NCBI RefSeq assembly: GCF_000018325.1
Contig: NC_009922.1
Coordinates: forward strand, 124,001 to 188,000
DNA from: Alkaliphilus oremlandii OhILAs
GTDB taxonomy: Bacteria > Bacillota > Clostridia > Peptostreptococcales > Natronincolaceae
DNA: 64,000 bases
Direction of reading: 5' to 3'
In this document: positions 28,104-36,404 of the stretch, one piece after another
Layout: every line of letters starts with the position of its first letter
How positions within the stretch are numbered: the stretch's first letter is position 1
Notes under the pieces: generated by a model
Database searches by the model: none
What the model saw: the letters and a program-made list of their open reading frames with translations, nothing else
Told to the model about the DNA's origin: nothing
Translations under genes and position numbers: made by a program

Positions 28104-29345
28104 ATGTCATATTTAATTGAACAGTGTAAACGGTTGAAGGAAGCTTCTTATGCCTTGGGAATGATTTCCACAAAGGATAAGGATGAAGCGCTTCGATTGA
28201 TAATAGACAGCATAAAGAGAAATAAAGATGATATCCTTGCAGAAAATGATAAAGATGTTCTTGCTGCCAAGGAAAAAGGAACAAAGGACAGTCTGATTGA
28301 TCGTCTTAAGCTGACAGAAGACAGAATCCAAGGGATATTGGAGGGAATAGAGACGATTATTGGGTTAAAGGACCCTATTTGGAGAAGCAATGACGTTTGG
28401 ACCCTAGAGAACGGATTGACCATCAGTAAAATGACAGTACCACTCGGTGTTATCGGAATTATTTATGAATCGAGACCCAATGTTACCGTGGATGCTTTTT
28501 CTTTAGCTTTAAAGAGCGGAAATTGTATTTTATTAAGAGGAAGCTCCTCTGCGATTCATTCGAACAAGATGATTGTAAGCGCCATCAAAGAAGGTTTAAG
28601 AAGGAGCAAGGTCAGTGAGGATATCATAGAGCTGATAGAAGACACGGATCGGAATGTTGTTAAGGAGATGCTGACCTTAAATGAATATATTGATGTGATT
28701 ATTCCTAGAGGTGGAGCGGATTTAATACGATTCGTAGTGGACCACGCTACAGTTCCTACCATAGAGACGGGCATCGGAAATTGCCATATTTATGTGGATG
28801 AATCGGCAAATTTAGAAAATGCGATCCAGATTATTACCAATGCAAAAATTCAGAGACCGGGTGTGTGCAATGCTTGTGAAACTACGTTGATCCATGAGGA
28901 TATTGCTCCCAAGTTCTTGCCAATGCTGGCGGCAGCATTGAAGGATAAGGTTGAGCTAAAAGGCTGCCCTAGAACGAGAGAAATTATACAGGCAGCAGAG
29001 GCAACAGATATGGATTGGGCGGAGGAATATTTGGATTACATTCTCGCTGTGAAAGTGGTTTCCAATGTGGATGAGGCCATCGGCCATATACAGGCCTATG
29101 GTACAAAGCATTCCGAAGCAATTATTACAGAAAACTATACCAATGCAAATTACTTTTTAAGACGAGTGGATGCAGCGGCAGTCTATGTAAATGCTTCCAC
29201 TAGATTTACAGATGGTGGTGCCTTTGGCTTTGGTGGGGAAATGGGTATCAGTACACAAAAAACCCATGCAAGGGGACCAATGGGGTTAAATGAATTAGTT
29301 ACAATGAAGTACACGGTGGTAGGAAACGGACAGATTAGACAGTAG
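28104..29345 (+). CDS. proA: Gamma-glutamyl phosphate reductase
   Basis: A 413-residue NADPH-dependent enzyme for the second step of proline synthesis, reducing gamma-glutamyl phosphate to glutamate semialdehyde. It has the aldehyde dehydrogenase fold: VPLGVIGIIYESRPNVTVDA, the loop LRGSSSAIHSN, and catalytic Cys in RPGVCNACETTLIH (about residue 257). The end, TDGGAFGFGGEMGISTQKTH followed by ARGPMGLNELVT, is a family signature. ATG 28104 follows GGTGGGG; an ATG seven codons earlier has no binding site. It is first of a proA-proB-proC operon. Confidence 0.95.
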   Translation: MSYLIEQCKRLKEASYALGMISTKDKDEALRLIIDSIKRNKDDILAENDKDVLAAKEKGTKDSLIDRLKLTEDRIQGILEGIETIIGLKDPIWRSNDVWTLENGLTISKMTVPLGVIGIIYESRPNVTVDAFSLALKSGNCILLRGSSSAIHSNKMIVSAIKEGLRRSKVSEDIIELIEDTDRNVVKEMLTLNEYIDVIIPRGGADLIRFVVDHATVPTIETGIGNCHIYVDESANLENAIQIITNAKIQRPGVCNACETTLIHEDIAPKFLPMLAAALKDKVELKGCPRTREIIQAAEATDMDWAEEYLDYILAVKVVSNVDEAIGHIQAYGTKHSEAIITENYTNANYFLRRVDAAAVYVNASTRFTDGGAFGFGGEMGISTQKTHARGPMGLNELVTMKYTVVGNGQIRQ

Positions 29346-29358
29346 GAGGTGGAAAGAG

Positions 29359-30150
29359 ATGCTGCAGGACGTTATGAAAAAGAGCAAGAAAATCGTAATT
29401 AAAATAGGAAGCAATACACTTTCTAATGTAGACGGCACCATAAACCATGATTTTATTGAAGCCCTATGTCAGCAGGTGGCTTTCCTAGTAGGAGAAGGAA
29501 AGCAAGTGGTTATTGTTACATCAGGAGCTAGAATTGCTGGTATCAGTAGAACCAACAAATGGTCTAGAAAAGAGGATATGAACTATAAGCAGGCCCTATG
29601 CGCTATCGGTCAGGTTGAGCTGATGTCTGCATACAACAGCCATTTTTCCCACCATGGCATTTATATTGGACAGCTACTACTCACAAGAGAGGATTTCTTC
29701 GATAAAACTAGAAACTTAAATATCAGAAACACATTATTTACCCTAGTCGATGAAGGCATCGTGCCAATCATCAACGAAAATGATACTGTAAGTGTGGAGC
29801 AGATTAAAATCGGAGACAATGACACCTTAGCTGCTTATACAGCAACCCTGTGGAATGCAGATCTGCTCATCCTTCTGAGTGATATCGACGGAATCTACAA
29901 TAAGAACCCTAAGGAATATGAGGATGCTGAGTTATTGGAGCAGGTACAAAACATTGATGATATGCTAAAGGAGATTGAAGTGGGAGAGACCAATTCCTTT
30001 GGTACAGGAGGCATTGAAACGAAGATAGAAGCAGCGAGAATTGTGAATCGTTATAATATTCCTATGATCCTAGGAAACGGAAAAAATAAAGAGATATTGA
30101 TGAAATTGTATCAGAATGAAGCGAAGGCAACGATATTTTTCAGAGAATAG
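29359..30150 (+). CDS. proB: Glutamate 5-kinase, short form without PUA domain
   Basis: A 263-residue enzyme that phosphorylates glutamate to start proline synthesis. Amino-acid-kinase motifs are KIVIKIGSNTLSN at the start, VIVTSGARIAGI (about residue 52), INENDTVSVEQIKIGDNDTL (about 138-157) and the phosphate loop FGTGGIETKIEAARI (about 213). Usual ProB is about 370 residues with a C-terminal PUA domain, which is absent here. The protein ends at the kinase core, and the proC start lies 11 bp after its stop. It lies 13 bp after proA. Confidence 0.94.
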   Translation: MLQDVMKKSKKIVIKIGSNTLSNVDGTINHDFIEALCQQVAFLVGEGKQVVIVTSGARIAGISRTNKWSRKEDMNYKQALCAIGQVELMSAYNSHFSHHGIYIGQLLLTREDFFDKTRNLNIRNTLFTLVDEGIVPIINENDTVSVEQIKIGDNDTLAAYTATLWNADLLILLSDIDGIYNKNPKEYEDAELLEQVQNIDDMLKEIEVGETNSFGTGGIETKIEAARIVNRYNIPMILGNGKNKEILMKLYQNEAKATIFFRE

Positions 30151-30160
30151 GATGTGGATT

Positions 30161-30982
30161 ATGGAGAAAAGAATAGGATTCATTGGGGCAGGAAATATGT
30201 CTTCTACGATTATTCGAGGGCTGGTAAAAAGCTTTGAGGGCATGAATCAATCCATCTATATCAGTAATAGAACCATAAAAAAGGCAGAGAAATTATGTAA
30301 TCAAGTTCATATCAATCTATGCAGAACCAATGTAGAACTGGCAGAAAATAGCGATATCATTTTCTTAGGTGTGAAGCCTCATATGTACGATGGTGTCCTT
30401 AGGGAGATCAGCTCCTATGTAACTAAAGATCAGATCATCGTCTCTTTAGCGGCTGGAATCACTACAGAGGATATGGGCGAATATTTTAAGGAGCCAATGA
30501 AAATCATTCGAATCATGCCCAATGTTCCCGTCAGTGTGGGGGAAGGAATGATCGCTTTAAGCTCGAATGGAAATGTTACCGGTGAGGAAGTTGATTTTGT
30601 CGTACAACTACTAAGTAGCGTTGGTAAGGTCGACCAAATCGATGAAAGTTTAATTGATGCAGTGACCACCATTAGCGGTTGTAGCCCTGCGTTTATTGCA
30701 ATGTTCGTAGAGGCTTTAGCAGATGGGAGCGTACGAAAAGGAATGCCTAGAGACAAGGCGTATCTCTACGCAGCTCAGACATTGATTGGAACAGGAAAAA
30801 TGATATTAGAAAAAGGTTTGCACCCAGGAGAGCTAAAGGATATGGTTTCATCACCGGGTGGCGTGACCATCGAAGGTGTGTATGAGCTAGAAAAAAGAGG
30901 CTTTAGAAACATGCTGATAGAGGTTGTTGAAGCCTGCGAGAGGAAAACAAAATCCATGAAAAGCAAGAAGGTTGAGGAGTAG
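30161..30982 (+). CDS. proC: Pyrroline-5-carboxylate reductase
   Basis: A 273-residue NAD(P)H enzyme for the last step of proline synthesis. The Rossmann motif is IGFIGAGNMSSTIIRG at residues 4-19. The middle has FLGVKPHMYDGVL and IIRIMPNVPVSVGEGMIAL, and the C-terminal signature is GELKDMVSSPGGVTIEGVY. ATG 30161 is selected because it starts directly before the conserved Rossmann strand, with AGGATG upstream. It completes the proline operon. Confidence 0.95.
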   Translation: MEKRIGFIGAGNMSSTIIRGLVKSFEGMNQSIYISNRTIKKAEKLCNQVHINLCRTNVELAENSDIIFLGVKPHMYDGVLREISSYVTKDQIIVSLAAGITTEDMGEYFKEPMKIIRIMPNVPVSVGEGMIALSSNGNVTGEEVDFVVQLLSSVGKVDQIDESLIDAVTTISGCSPAFIAMFVEALADGSVRKGMPRDKAYLYAAQTLIGTGKMILEKGLHPGELKDMVSSPGGVTIEGVYELEKRGFRNMLIEVVEACERKTKSMKSKKVEE

Positions 30983-30987
30983 ATCCT

Positions 30988-31031
30988 GAACCTTTTTTTT
31001 GAGTATTTAAGGTTCTAAGAAAGACTTAGAA
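30988..31031 (+). terminator. Two hairpins after proC
   Basis: GAACCTT pairs with AAGGTTC and then TTCTAAG pairs with CTTAGAA. The first loop contains a T-run, so it may serve as a modest terminator. Confidence 0.45.
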
Positions 31032-31207
31032 TTCGTGGCATATGGGCTAAGTCAATAAATTTTATTTTAAAGCAGAACTTTCCTGCTCTCTATAAAAGGA
31101 ATTGCAAATTCGTTGTAGAATAATAGTATTTAGAATTATTTCAGGTTAAAAAATACATTAAAAGAAGACAAAGACGGCAGAAGAGCGTTGGAGACCTAGG
31201 AGGTTAG

Positions 31208-31720
31208 ATGATGGAGAAGGAAATAATGGAGTGGCTGAAAAGTATTGTAGTAGCTTTAATCATTGGCGTGATCATAACAACATTTGCACAACCGACGATT
31301 GTTAGAGGTCCATCCATGGAGCCTACATTGCAGAATAATAATCTATTATTGGTAAATAGACTACTGTATAAGCTGAAAGAGCCAAATCATGGAGATATTA
31401 TTGTTTTTAGATTGGAAGCAGAGAAAAGAAACCTAATCAAGAGAGTGATTGGCGTTGCGGGAGATACTGTTGAAATCAGTAGTGGTATTGTCTATGTAAA
31501 CGGCTCCGAGCTTGAAGAAGTATACCTAGACGATATCGACATCTCCTCAAAGGACCAACAGGTGGTGGTTCCTAGGAACTCAGTTTTTGTTTTAGGTGAC
31601 AATAGAAACGATAGTAAGGATAGTAGAAATACCGAAGTCGGTACCGTAAATAAAGAGCTGATCTTAGGAAAAGCTTATCTTAGATTATTTCCGTTCAATA
31701 AATTAGGAAAAATACGATAA
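31208..31720 (+). CDS. lepB: Signal peptidase I
   Basis: A 170-residue membrane-anchored peptidase that removes signal peptides from exported proteins. One N-terminal helix (IVVALIIGVIITTFAQP) is followed by the catalytic Ser36 in GPSMEPTL and Lys78 in LIKRVIGVAGD. The end has FVLGDNRNDSKDSR, the family box E. This is the short, single-anchor Firmicutes type (SipS-like). AGGAGG lies 3 or 6 bases before the tandem ATGs at 31208 and 31211. Confidence 0.94.
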   Translation: MMEKEIMEWLKSIVVALIIGVIITTFAQPTIVRGPSMEPTLQNNNLLLVNRLLYKLKEPNHGDIIVFRLEAEKRNLIKRVIGVAGDTVEISSGIVYVNGSELEEVYLDDIDISSKDQQVVVPRNSVFVLGDNRNDSKDSRNTEVGTVNKELILGKAYLRLFPFNKLGKIR

Positions 31721-31788
31721 ATATTTACAACAGCTGAGAGTTTACAGGGGACAAAGTCTACTTCGAAATAAGGAGAGGGGCAGTAAAT

Positions 31789-32052
31789 ATGGCAGGAATG
31801 ATTTATTATAATAAAGCGATGAAGGTAATTGACCGAGTTTTAGTTACATTCACCTTAATTTTCGTAGTGGTTTGGGTATATACAAAAGCTTCAGTAAGTC
31901 CATATATTTTATTGATGCTAGGGCTCCAAAGATTATTATATGCATATAATGCAAATAAGATGGAACTAAAAAGAGGCGTGGGTATTTCCCTAGGGCTCGG
32001 TGTGTTGATGGTGGTTACATCCTGTGCCATGCTTGTGGCAGCAATGAGATAA
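31789..32052 (+). CDS. Small membrane protein, DUF3953-like
   Basis: An 87-residue membrane protein with three hydrophobic segments: VLVTFTLIFVVVWVYTKA, YILLMLGLQRLLYAYN and GLGVLMVVTSCAMLVAAM. It aligns with the protein at 10575 around the LGLQxLxxxxN motif, so they are paralogues. Function unknown. GGAGAGGGG lies upstream of the ATG. Confidence 0.65.
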   Translation: MAGMIYYNKAMKVIDRVLVTFTLIFVVVWVYTKASVSPYILLMLGLQRLLYAYNANKMELKRGVGISLGLGVLMVVTSCAMLVAAMR

Positions 32053-32095
32053 AGCGTAGGGTTTAGATAGCAGGCACTATAGAGGTGATACGAAG

Positions 32096-33115
32096 ATGGC
32101 ATATGTATATACTAGAGGTAATACTCTAGGCAATCTGCAAAATAAAGGCTTAATTGTGGATTATGGTAAATATATTTACTTTTATTTAAATGGCGGTTTA
32201 TACAGGATGAACAAAGAAAATAATGAAAAGATATTGATATATAAAGGCGAGACCAAGTATTTAAATGTCACAGGGGATTTTATTTATTGTGTGGAGGATA
32301 GAACACTTTACAGAATTGCTATTTCAGGAGAAGAACATTATATTGCACCATATTATGAGGATGTAGAGGAAATCAGCATCGTAGATCATTGGATATACTG
32401 CCATGATAGTTGGAGTGAGTACATCTTTAGAATCAACATGAATAATTCACATAAAGACGAGTTCTTTTATATTGACACTGTTCCTTTTAGTATGGCAATG
32501 GACAATGAAAATATCTATTTTAGCAGTGATCGAAATGGGAATTTGGAGGTAGTACCAGTGGGAGCTCCTTTTGATGGAGACGAAGGAAAAATAATAGGGG
32601 AAGATATCGGTAAAGGAGCATTTTACATTCATGTAGAAGAACAATGGATTTATTATTTAGAAAGTGAACAGCATCCATTGGAGTACGATAGCTTTAAAAC
32701 CATAAAATATCATATTTATAAAATTAGAAAAGATGGTACAAATAAAACAAAGATTGTAGAGGACTACGTAAATCATATCAATGTTCAAGATGGTTGGATA
32801 TATTTCAGCAATAGAAGTGAACAGGGTGCTTTATATAAGATGAAGATCGATGGAACAAATAAAATAAAACTGAGCGACGATGTTTGTGAAAATATACATT
32901 TAGTAGAAGACTGGGTCTATTACTATGTAGAAGATAAAAGTGTTTACCGACTTTTTCAAGAAAAACTTAGATATTTTCAAAGCCAGAACTTAAGCTTCGA
33001 GGAAGTCAATCAGCGAATGAACGAATATGAAAATGGGATTTTTCTACAGAAAGAGCCAAAGAAGTTATATAGAATTAGAAAAGACGGCACCTTTAATGAA
33101 GAGGTTAAAATATAG
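32096..33115 (+). CDS. DUF5050-type beta-propeller protein
   Basis: A 339-residue protein with repeated blades of the DUF5050 kind, each with a WIYYSxxxxGxLYKMKxDGTxKxKL pattern. Clear copies are WIYFSNRSEQGALYKMKIDG, WIYYLESEQ and IYFYLNGGLYRMNKEN. There is no signal peptide or anchor, so it is probably cytoplasmic, unlike many relatives. The role is unknown. GAGGTGAT precedes the ATG. Confidence 0.78.
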   Translation: MAYVYTRGNTLGNLQNKGLIVDYGKYIYFYLNGGLYRMNKENNEKILIYKGETKYLNVTGDFIYCVEDRTLYRIAISGEEHYIAPYYEDVEEISIVDHWIYCHDSWSEYIFRINMNNSHKDEFFYIDTVPFSMAMDNENIYFSSDRNGNLEVVPVGAPFDGDEGKIIGEDIGKGAFYIHVEEQWIYYLESEQHPLEYDSFKTIKYHIYKIRKDGTNKTKIVEDYVNHINVQDGWIYFSNRSEQGALYKMKIDGTNKIKLSDDVCENIHLVEDWVYYYVEDKSVYRLFQEKLRYFQSQNLSFEEVNQRMNEYENGIFLQKEPKKLYRIRKDGTFNEEVKI

Positions 33116-33177
33116 AAGAAAGCTTTGTTACTAAAGATTAAAATATGGATACACCTTAGCAGAATAATATACGAGAA

Positions 33178-33209
33178 AAAAGCCTACAATTTTTCAATCG
33201 TAGGCTTTG
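33178..33209 (+). terminator. Terminator
   Basis: AAAGCCTAC pairs with GTAGGCTTT, after the DUF5050 gene. The T-run is only three bases long. Confidence 0.65.
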
Positions 33210-33375
33210 AATATTCTAATTTGAAGTATAATATGATAGAATGAGGTAATTTAAAATGTCTGATTTTCCACGAACAGGTTCATCATGGTTATTGTTAAAA
33301 TAGGAAATATGATGTTTGGACTGGTGCTCAAAATAGAGTATCATAGGAATAAGGATACAATAGGAGACGAAGAAC

Positions 33376-34254
33376 ATGAAAAAGTTTAAAAAGTTCTATA
33401 TCGAAATCACCAATCGATGTAATCTTGCTTGTAGTTTTTGTCCTGAGACGAAGCGAGCTGCTGAGTTTATGAAGATAGAGAGCTTTCATAAAATACTAGA
33501 GGAAATAAAACCCTTTGCAGATTATATCTACTTTCATGTAAAGGGGGAGCCATTGTTACATCCAGCGATTGATCAGTTTTTAGATTTGAGTCATGAAAAG
33601 GGCTTTCAGGTGAATATTACCACCAATGGAACCTTGATAAAGAAACAAAAAGATAAAATTCTTGGGAAACCAGCATTGCGCCAAGTGAATTTTTCTCTCC
33701 ACAGCTTTGATGGGAATGAAGGTGGCGGAAGTAAGGCAGAATATATAAAGGATATTATAGACTTTACGAAAGAAGCAGTAGCCATTACAGAGACCATTGT
33801 ATCTTTAAGGCTATGGAACCTAGATCAGGATAATGAAACGAATGTCCAGAGAGCGCGGAATCGCCAAATACTAGAGATTATCGAAAAGGAATTTAATCTT
33901 TCCTATAGGATTGAAGAAAAAGTAACTCCGGGTAATGGAATTAAAATCGGTCAAAGAATCTATCTAAATCAAGACCCGGAATTTAAATGGCCAGATTTAA
34001 AAGAAGAAGAGGACGAAGGCAAAGGATTTTGTTATGGTCTTCGAAATCAAATCGCCATCCTCGTGGATGGAACCGTTGTTCCCTGCTGCCTAGATGGAGA
34101 AGGTATCATCAATCTAGGCAATATCAATCAAACAAAATTCTCAGACATTGTAGAAAACGAAAGAGCAAATCATATAGTACAGGGTTTTTCTAGAAGAGAA
34201 GCAGTGGAAGAGTTGTGTAGGAAGTGCGGATATAGAAAAAAATTTGGTGTTTAG
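33376..34254 (+). CDS. Radical SAM/SPASM domain protein
   Basis: A 292-residue radical SAM enzyme. The 4Fe-4S cluster motif is CNLACSFC (Cys15, 19, 22). GEPLLHP near residue 58 is the SAM-binding GGEP-like motif, and TTNGTLI follows. The C-terminal quarter has a SPASM-type set of cysteines (FCYGLR, VPCCLDGEG, CRKCGYRKK) for a second cluster. SPASM enzymes modify peptides, tungsten/molybdenum cofactors or other substrates. No peptide precursor is adjacent, so the substrate is unknown. Confidence 0.9.
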   Translation: MKKFKKFYIEITNRCNLACSFCPETKRAAEFMKIESFHKILEEIKPFADYIYFHVKGEPLLHPAIDQFLDLSHEKGFQVNITTNGTLIKKQKDKILGKPALRQVNFSLHSFDGNEGGGSKAEYIKDIIDFTKEAVAITETIVSLRLWNLDQDNETNVQRARNRQILEIIEKEFNLSYRIEEKVTPGNGIKIGQRIYLNQDPEFKWPDLKEEEDEGKGFCYGLRNQIAILVDGTVVPCCLDGEGIINLGNINQTKFSDIVENERANHIVQGFSRREAVEELCRKCGYRKKFGV

Positions 34255-34311
34255 CCCAAACTGTCTTAGGCTATATAGTAAATAGGAGTTAAAAACTTGG
34301 AGGTGTTTGTT

Positions 34312-34860
34312 TTGAATCAATTTGCTTTGACAAAAGAAGAGGCTGTTTTAATGGTAATTGATATTCAGGAGCGCTTGGTGCCTGTAATGGAGAAAAAAGA
34401 GCAGGTCATAGGAAATACAAACATTTTAATTTCAATTTCAAATGAGTTGAATATACCGATTTTAGTGACAGAGCAATATCCAAAGGGTTTAGGAAGAACC
34501 GTTGAAGCGTTGAAAAATAACATGGGGGATAGCCCTATCTATGAGAAAACAAGCTTTACTGCTTGCACAGAGGCATTGGTTTCAGATCTTGAAAAGCTGG
34601 GTAGAAAGAAGATCATTATTACAGGCATGGAAACCCATGTGTGTGTATTTCAAACTGTAAGGGATTTAATCCAAAGAGGATACCATGTATTCGTGGTTCA
34701 AGATGGTGTTTGTTCACGAACAGAGGAAAATTATAAAAATGGTTTAGATCTAATGGATCGTATGGGGGCAATGGTTACGAATACCGAAACTGTATTCTTT
34801 GATTTAATGAAAGCTGCAGGCACCCCTGAATTTAAAAAATTATCGAAGCTAATCAAATAG
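34312..34860 (+). CDS. Isochorismatase-family hydrolase
   Basis: A 182-residue cysteine hydrolase. The catalytic Asp is in LMVIDIQERLVPVM (about residue 17), the Lys in IYEKTSFTA, and the nucleophilic Cys in GMETHVCVFQTVRDLI. A cis-peptide precedes the Cys as GMETHVC. Members include nicotinamidase, YcaC-like and isochorismatase enzymes. This sequence looks closest to the short YcaC/isochorismatase-like type of unknown substrate. TTG 34312 is used since GGAGGTG is 8 bases upstream. Confidence 0.88.
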   Translation: MNQFALTKEEAVLMVIDIQERLVPVMEKKEQVIGNTNILISISNELNIPILVTEQYPKGLGRTVEALKNNMGDSPIYEKTSFTACTEALVSDLEKLGRKKIIITGMETHVCVFQTVRDLIQRGYHVFVVQDGVCSRTEENYKNGLDLMDRMGAMVTNTETVFFDLMKAAGTPEFKKLSKLIK

Positions 34861-34947
34861 TGAATGGATCGCGCCATCTTTATTGTAATTTTAAAAAAGT
34901 AATAGGTCATAAGGATGGAACGAATATATTTATAAGGGGGTAAATAT

Positions 34948-35727
34948 ATGTGGATTAGAGCAGAATTAAAGAGTAGGGCAAAGGAAGTCCTAAAAAAATC
35001 TTATTGGAAGGCCTTTTTAGTTAGTATGATTATTGTTGCTGCAAGCGGCGACATGGATAGCTTTAAGATAAAGAAGCAATGGAATATCACAGAGCCTAGA
35101 AACGTTCTTCTAGAGCAGAAATCAGATTATATTGGAAGCTCATTTCTAGAAGGTGTAACGGATACTGCACCCTGGGTATGGGGGCTTCTAATTGGTATAA
35201 TTGCATCATTTTTAATGCTATGGTTATTTAAAATCATTATAGGATACGCCTTTGAGGTTAGTGGAAAGCGTTATTTTCTAAAATCGGCACAGGATCATTT
35301 CGATTTAAATAATTTAACTTACGCCTTCAATCGCAGTAGGATTGTGGATATCGTAAAAACTATGGCATACAGAGGCCTTTTAGTGTTTTTATGGAGTCTT
35401 CTATTTTTGATTCCAGGGATTGTAAAATCCTATGCCTATCAAATGGTGCCGTATATCTTAGCGGACAATCCGAATATTGGGTATCAACGTGCCGTGGAGC
35501 TCAGTAAGAATATGACGGAAGGTGAAAAATGGAACATTTTTGTCTTAGATCTATCCTTTATCGGATGGAATATATTGGGGTCGTTATTATTCGGCATAGG
35601 AAGACTATTTGTCAACCCATACGTTGATTCTACACAGGCAGAGCTCTATTTAGTTTTGAGAGAAAACGCTTTAGAGAGAGGGCTCTGTACAAGAGAAGAA
35701 TTGATGATGGATGAATTTACAAAATAA
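34948..35727 (+). CDS. DUF975 family membrane protein
   Basis: A 259-residue integral membrane protein of the DUF975 family, which starts with a positively charged amphipathic segment (WIRAELKSRAKEVLKKSYWKA). Predicted helices follow (AFLVSMIIVAA, WVWGLLIGIIASFLMLWLF, GLLVFLWSLLFLIPGIVKSY, FIGWNILGSLLFGIGRLFV), with the family's SYAYQMVPYILADNP motif. Function unknown. GGGGGT precedes the ATG. Confidence 0.82.
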   Translation: MWIRAELKSRAKEVLKKSYWKAFLVSMIIVAASGDMDSFKIKKQWNITEPRNVLLEQKSDYIGSSFLEGVTDTAPWVWGLLIGIIASFLMLWLFKIIIGYAFEVSGKRYFLKSAQDHFDLNNLTYAFNRSRIVDIVKTMAYRGLLVFLWSLLFLIPGIVKSYAYQMVPYILADNPNIGYQRAVELSKNMTEGEKWNIFVLDLSFIGWNILGSLLFGIGRLFVNPYVDSTQAELYLVLRENALERGLCTREELMMDEFTK

Positions 35728-35754
35728 AAGGTGAAATTGTTTTAGGAGGAAGAC

Positions 35755-36198
35755 ATGATTAGAGAACTAACAAAAGATGATAAAGACATATTTATTTCAA
35801 TGGTGAAGGAGTTCTATACTTCAGATGCGGTATTATATAGCATTCCTGAAGAAAATATAGTAAATACCTTCAATGAGGCTATAAAGGATTCACCCTATGT
35901 GAAAATCTATATAATGGAAGAAGAAAAAGGCATTGCAGGGTATGGACAAATCAGCTTAAGCTATTCCAACGAAGCTGGTGGATTGGTTGTTTGGCTAGAA
36001 GAGATTTATATCCGAGAGGATTTCAGAGGGTTGGGCCTTGGTGGTAAATTTTTAGATTTTGTAAAGAATGAATTCTCTGCCGATGCAAAGCGATTTCGAC
36101 TGGAAATTTCAGAGAGCAATATGGATGCCAAAAGGTTGTATATACGAAATGGGTACGAAACCTTAGATTATTTACAAATGGTATGCGATATTAAATAA
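35755..36198 (+). CDS. GNAT family acetyltransferase
   Basis: A 147-residue acetyltransferase. Strand VVWLEEIYIREDFRGLGLG carries the loop FRGLGLGGKFLDFVKNEF (about residues 87-104), followed by RLEISESNMDAKRLYIRNGY. It starts IRELTKDDKDIFISMVKEFY. GGAGG precedes the ATG. Outside the GNAT-rich island it is the only one, in an otherwise ordinary region. The substrate is unknown. Confidence 0.88.
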   Translation: MIRELTKDDKDIFISMVKEFYTSDAVLYSIPEENIVNTFNEAIKDSPYVKIYIMEEEKGIAGYGQISLSYSNEAGGLVVWLEEIYIREDFRGLGLGGKFLDFVKNEFSADAKRFRLEISESNMDAKRLYIRNGYETLDYLQMVCDIK

Positions 36199-36204
36199 AT
36201 ATTT

Positions 36205-36234
36205 TAAAAGCCCTACTCATGGGGCTTTTATTTT
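36205..36234 (+). terminator. Terminator
   Basis: AAAAGCCC pairs with GGGCTTTT, followed by ATTTT. Confidence 0.8.
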
Positions 36235-36404
36235 CATGGAAAAAACAAGCAGTTTCATTGTTTAATATTGTTGATAAAACAGTTAATAATGTGGATAAAT
36301 ATAGTAGAATAAAGTCGATAATGTTAATAAATATATAATATTTATTCGTTCTTCGGATATGATATAATATTAAAAAATCTTACGAAATATGGAGAGGGCT
36401 TACT

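Noticed and set aside
36320..36368. CtsR operator at clpE
   Set aside because: No GGTCAAA-type heptad repeats are present, only AT-rich palindromic sequence around AATAAATA/TATTTATT and a possible TATAAT.
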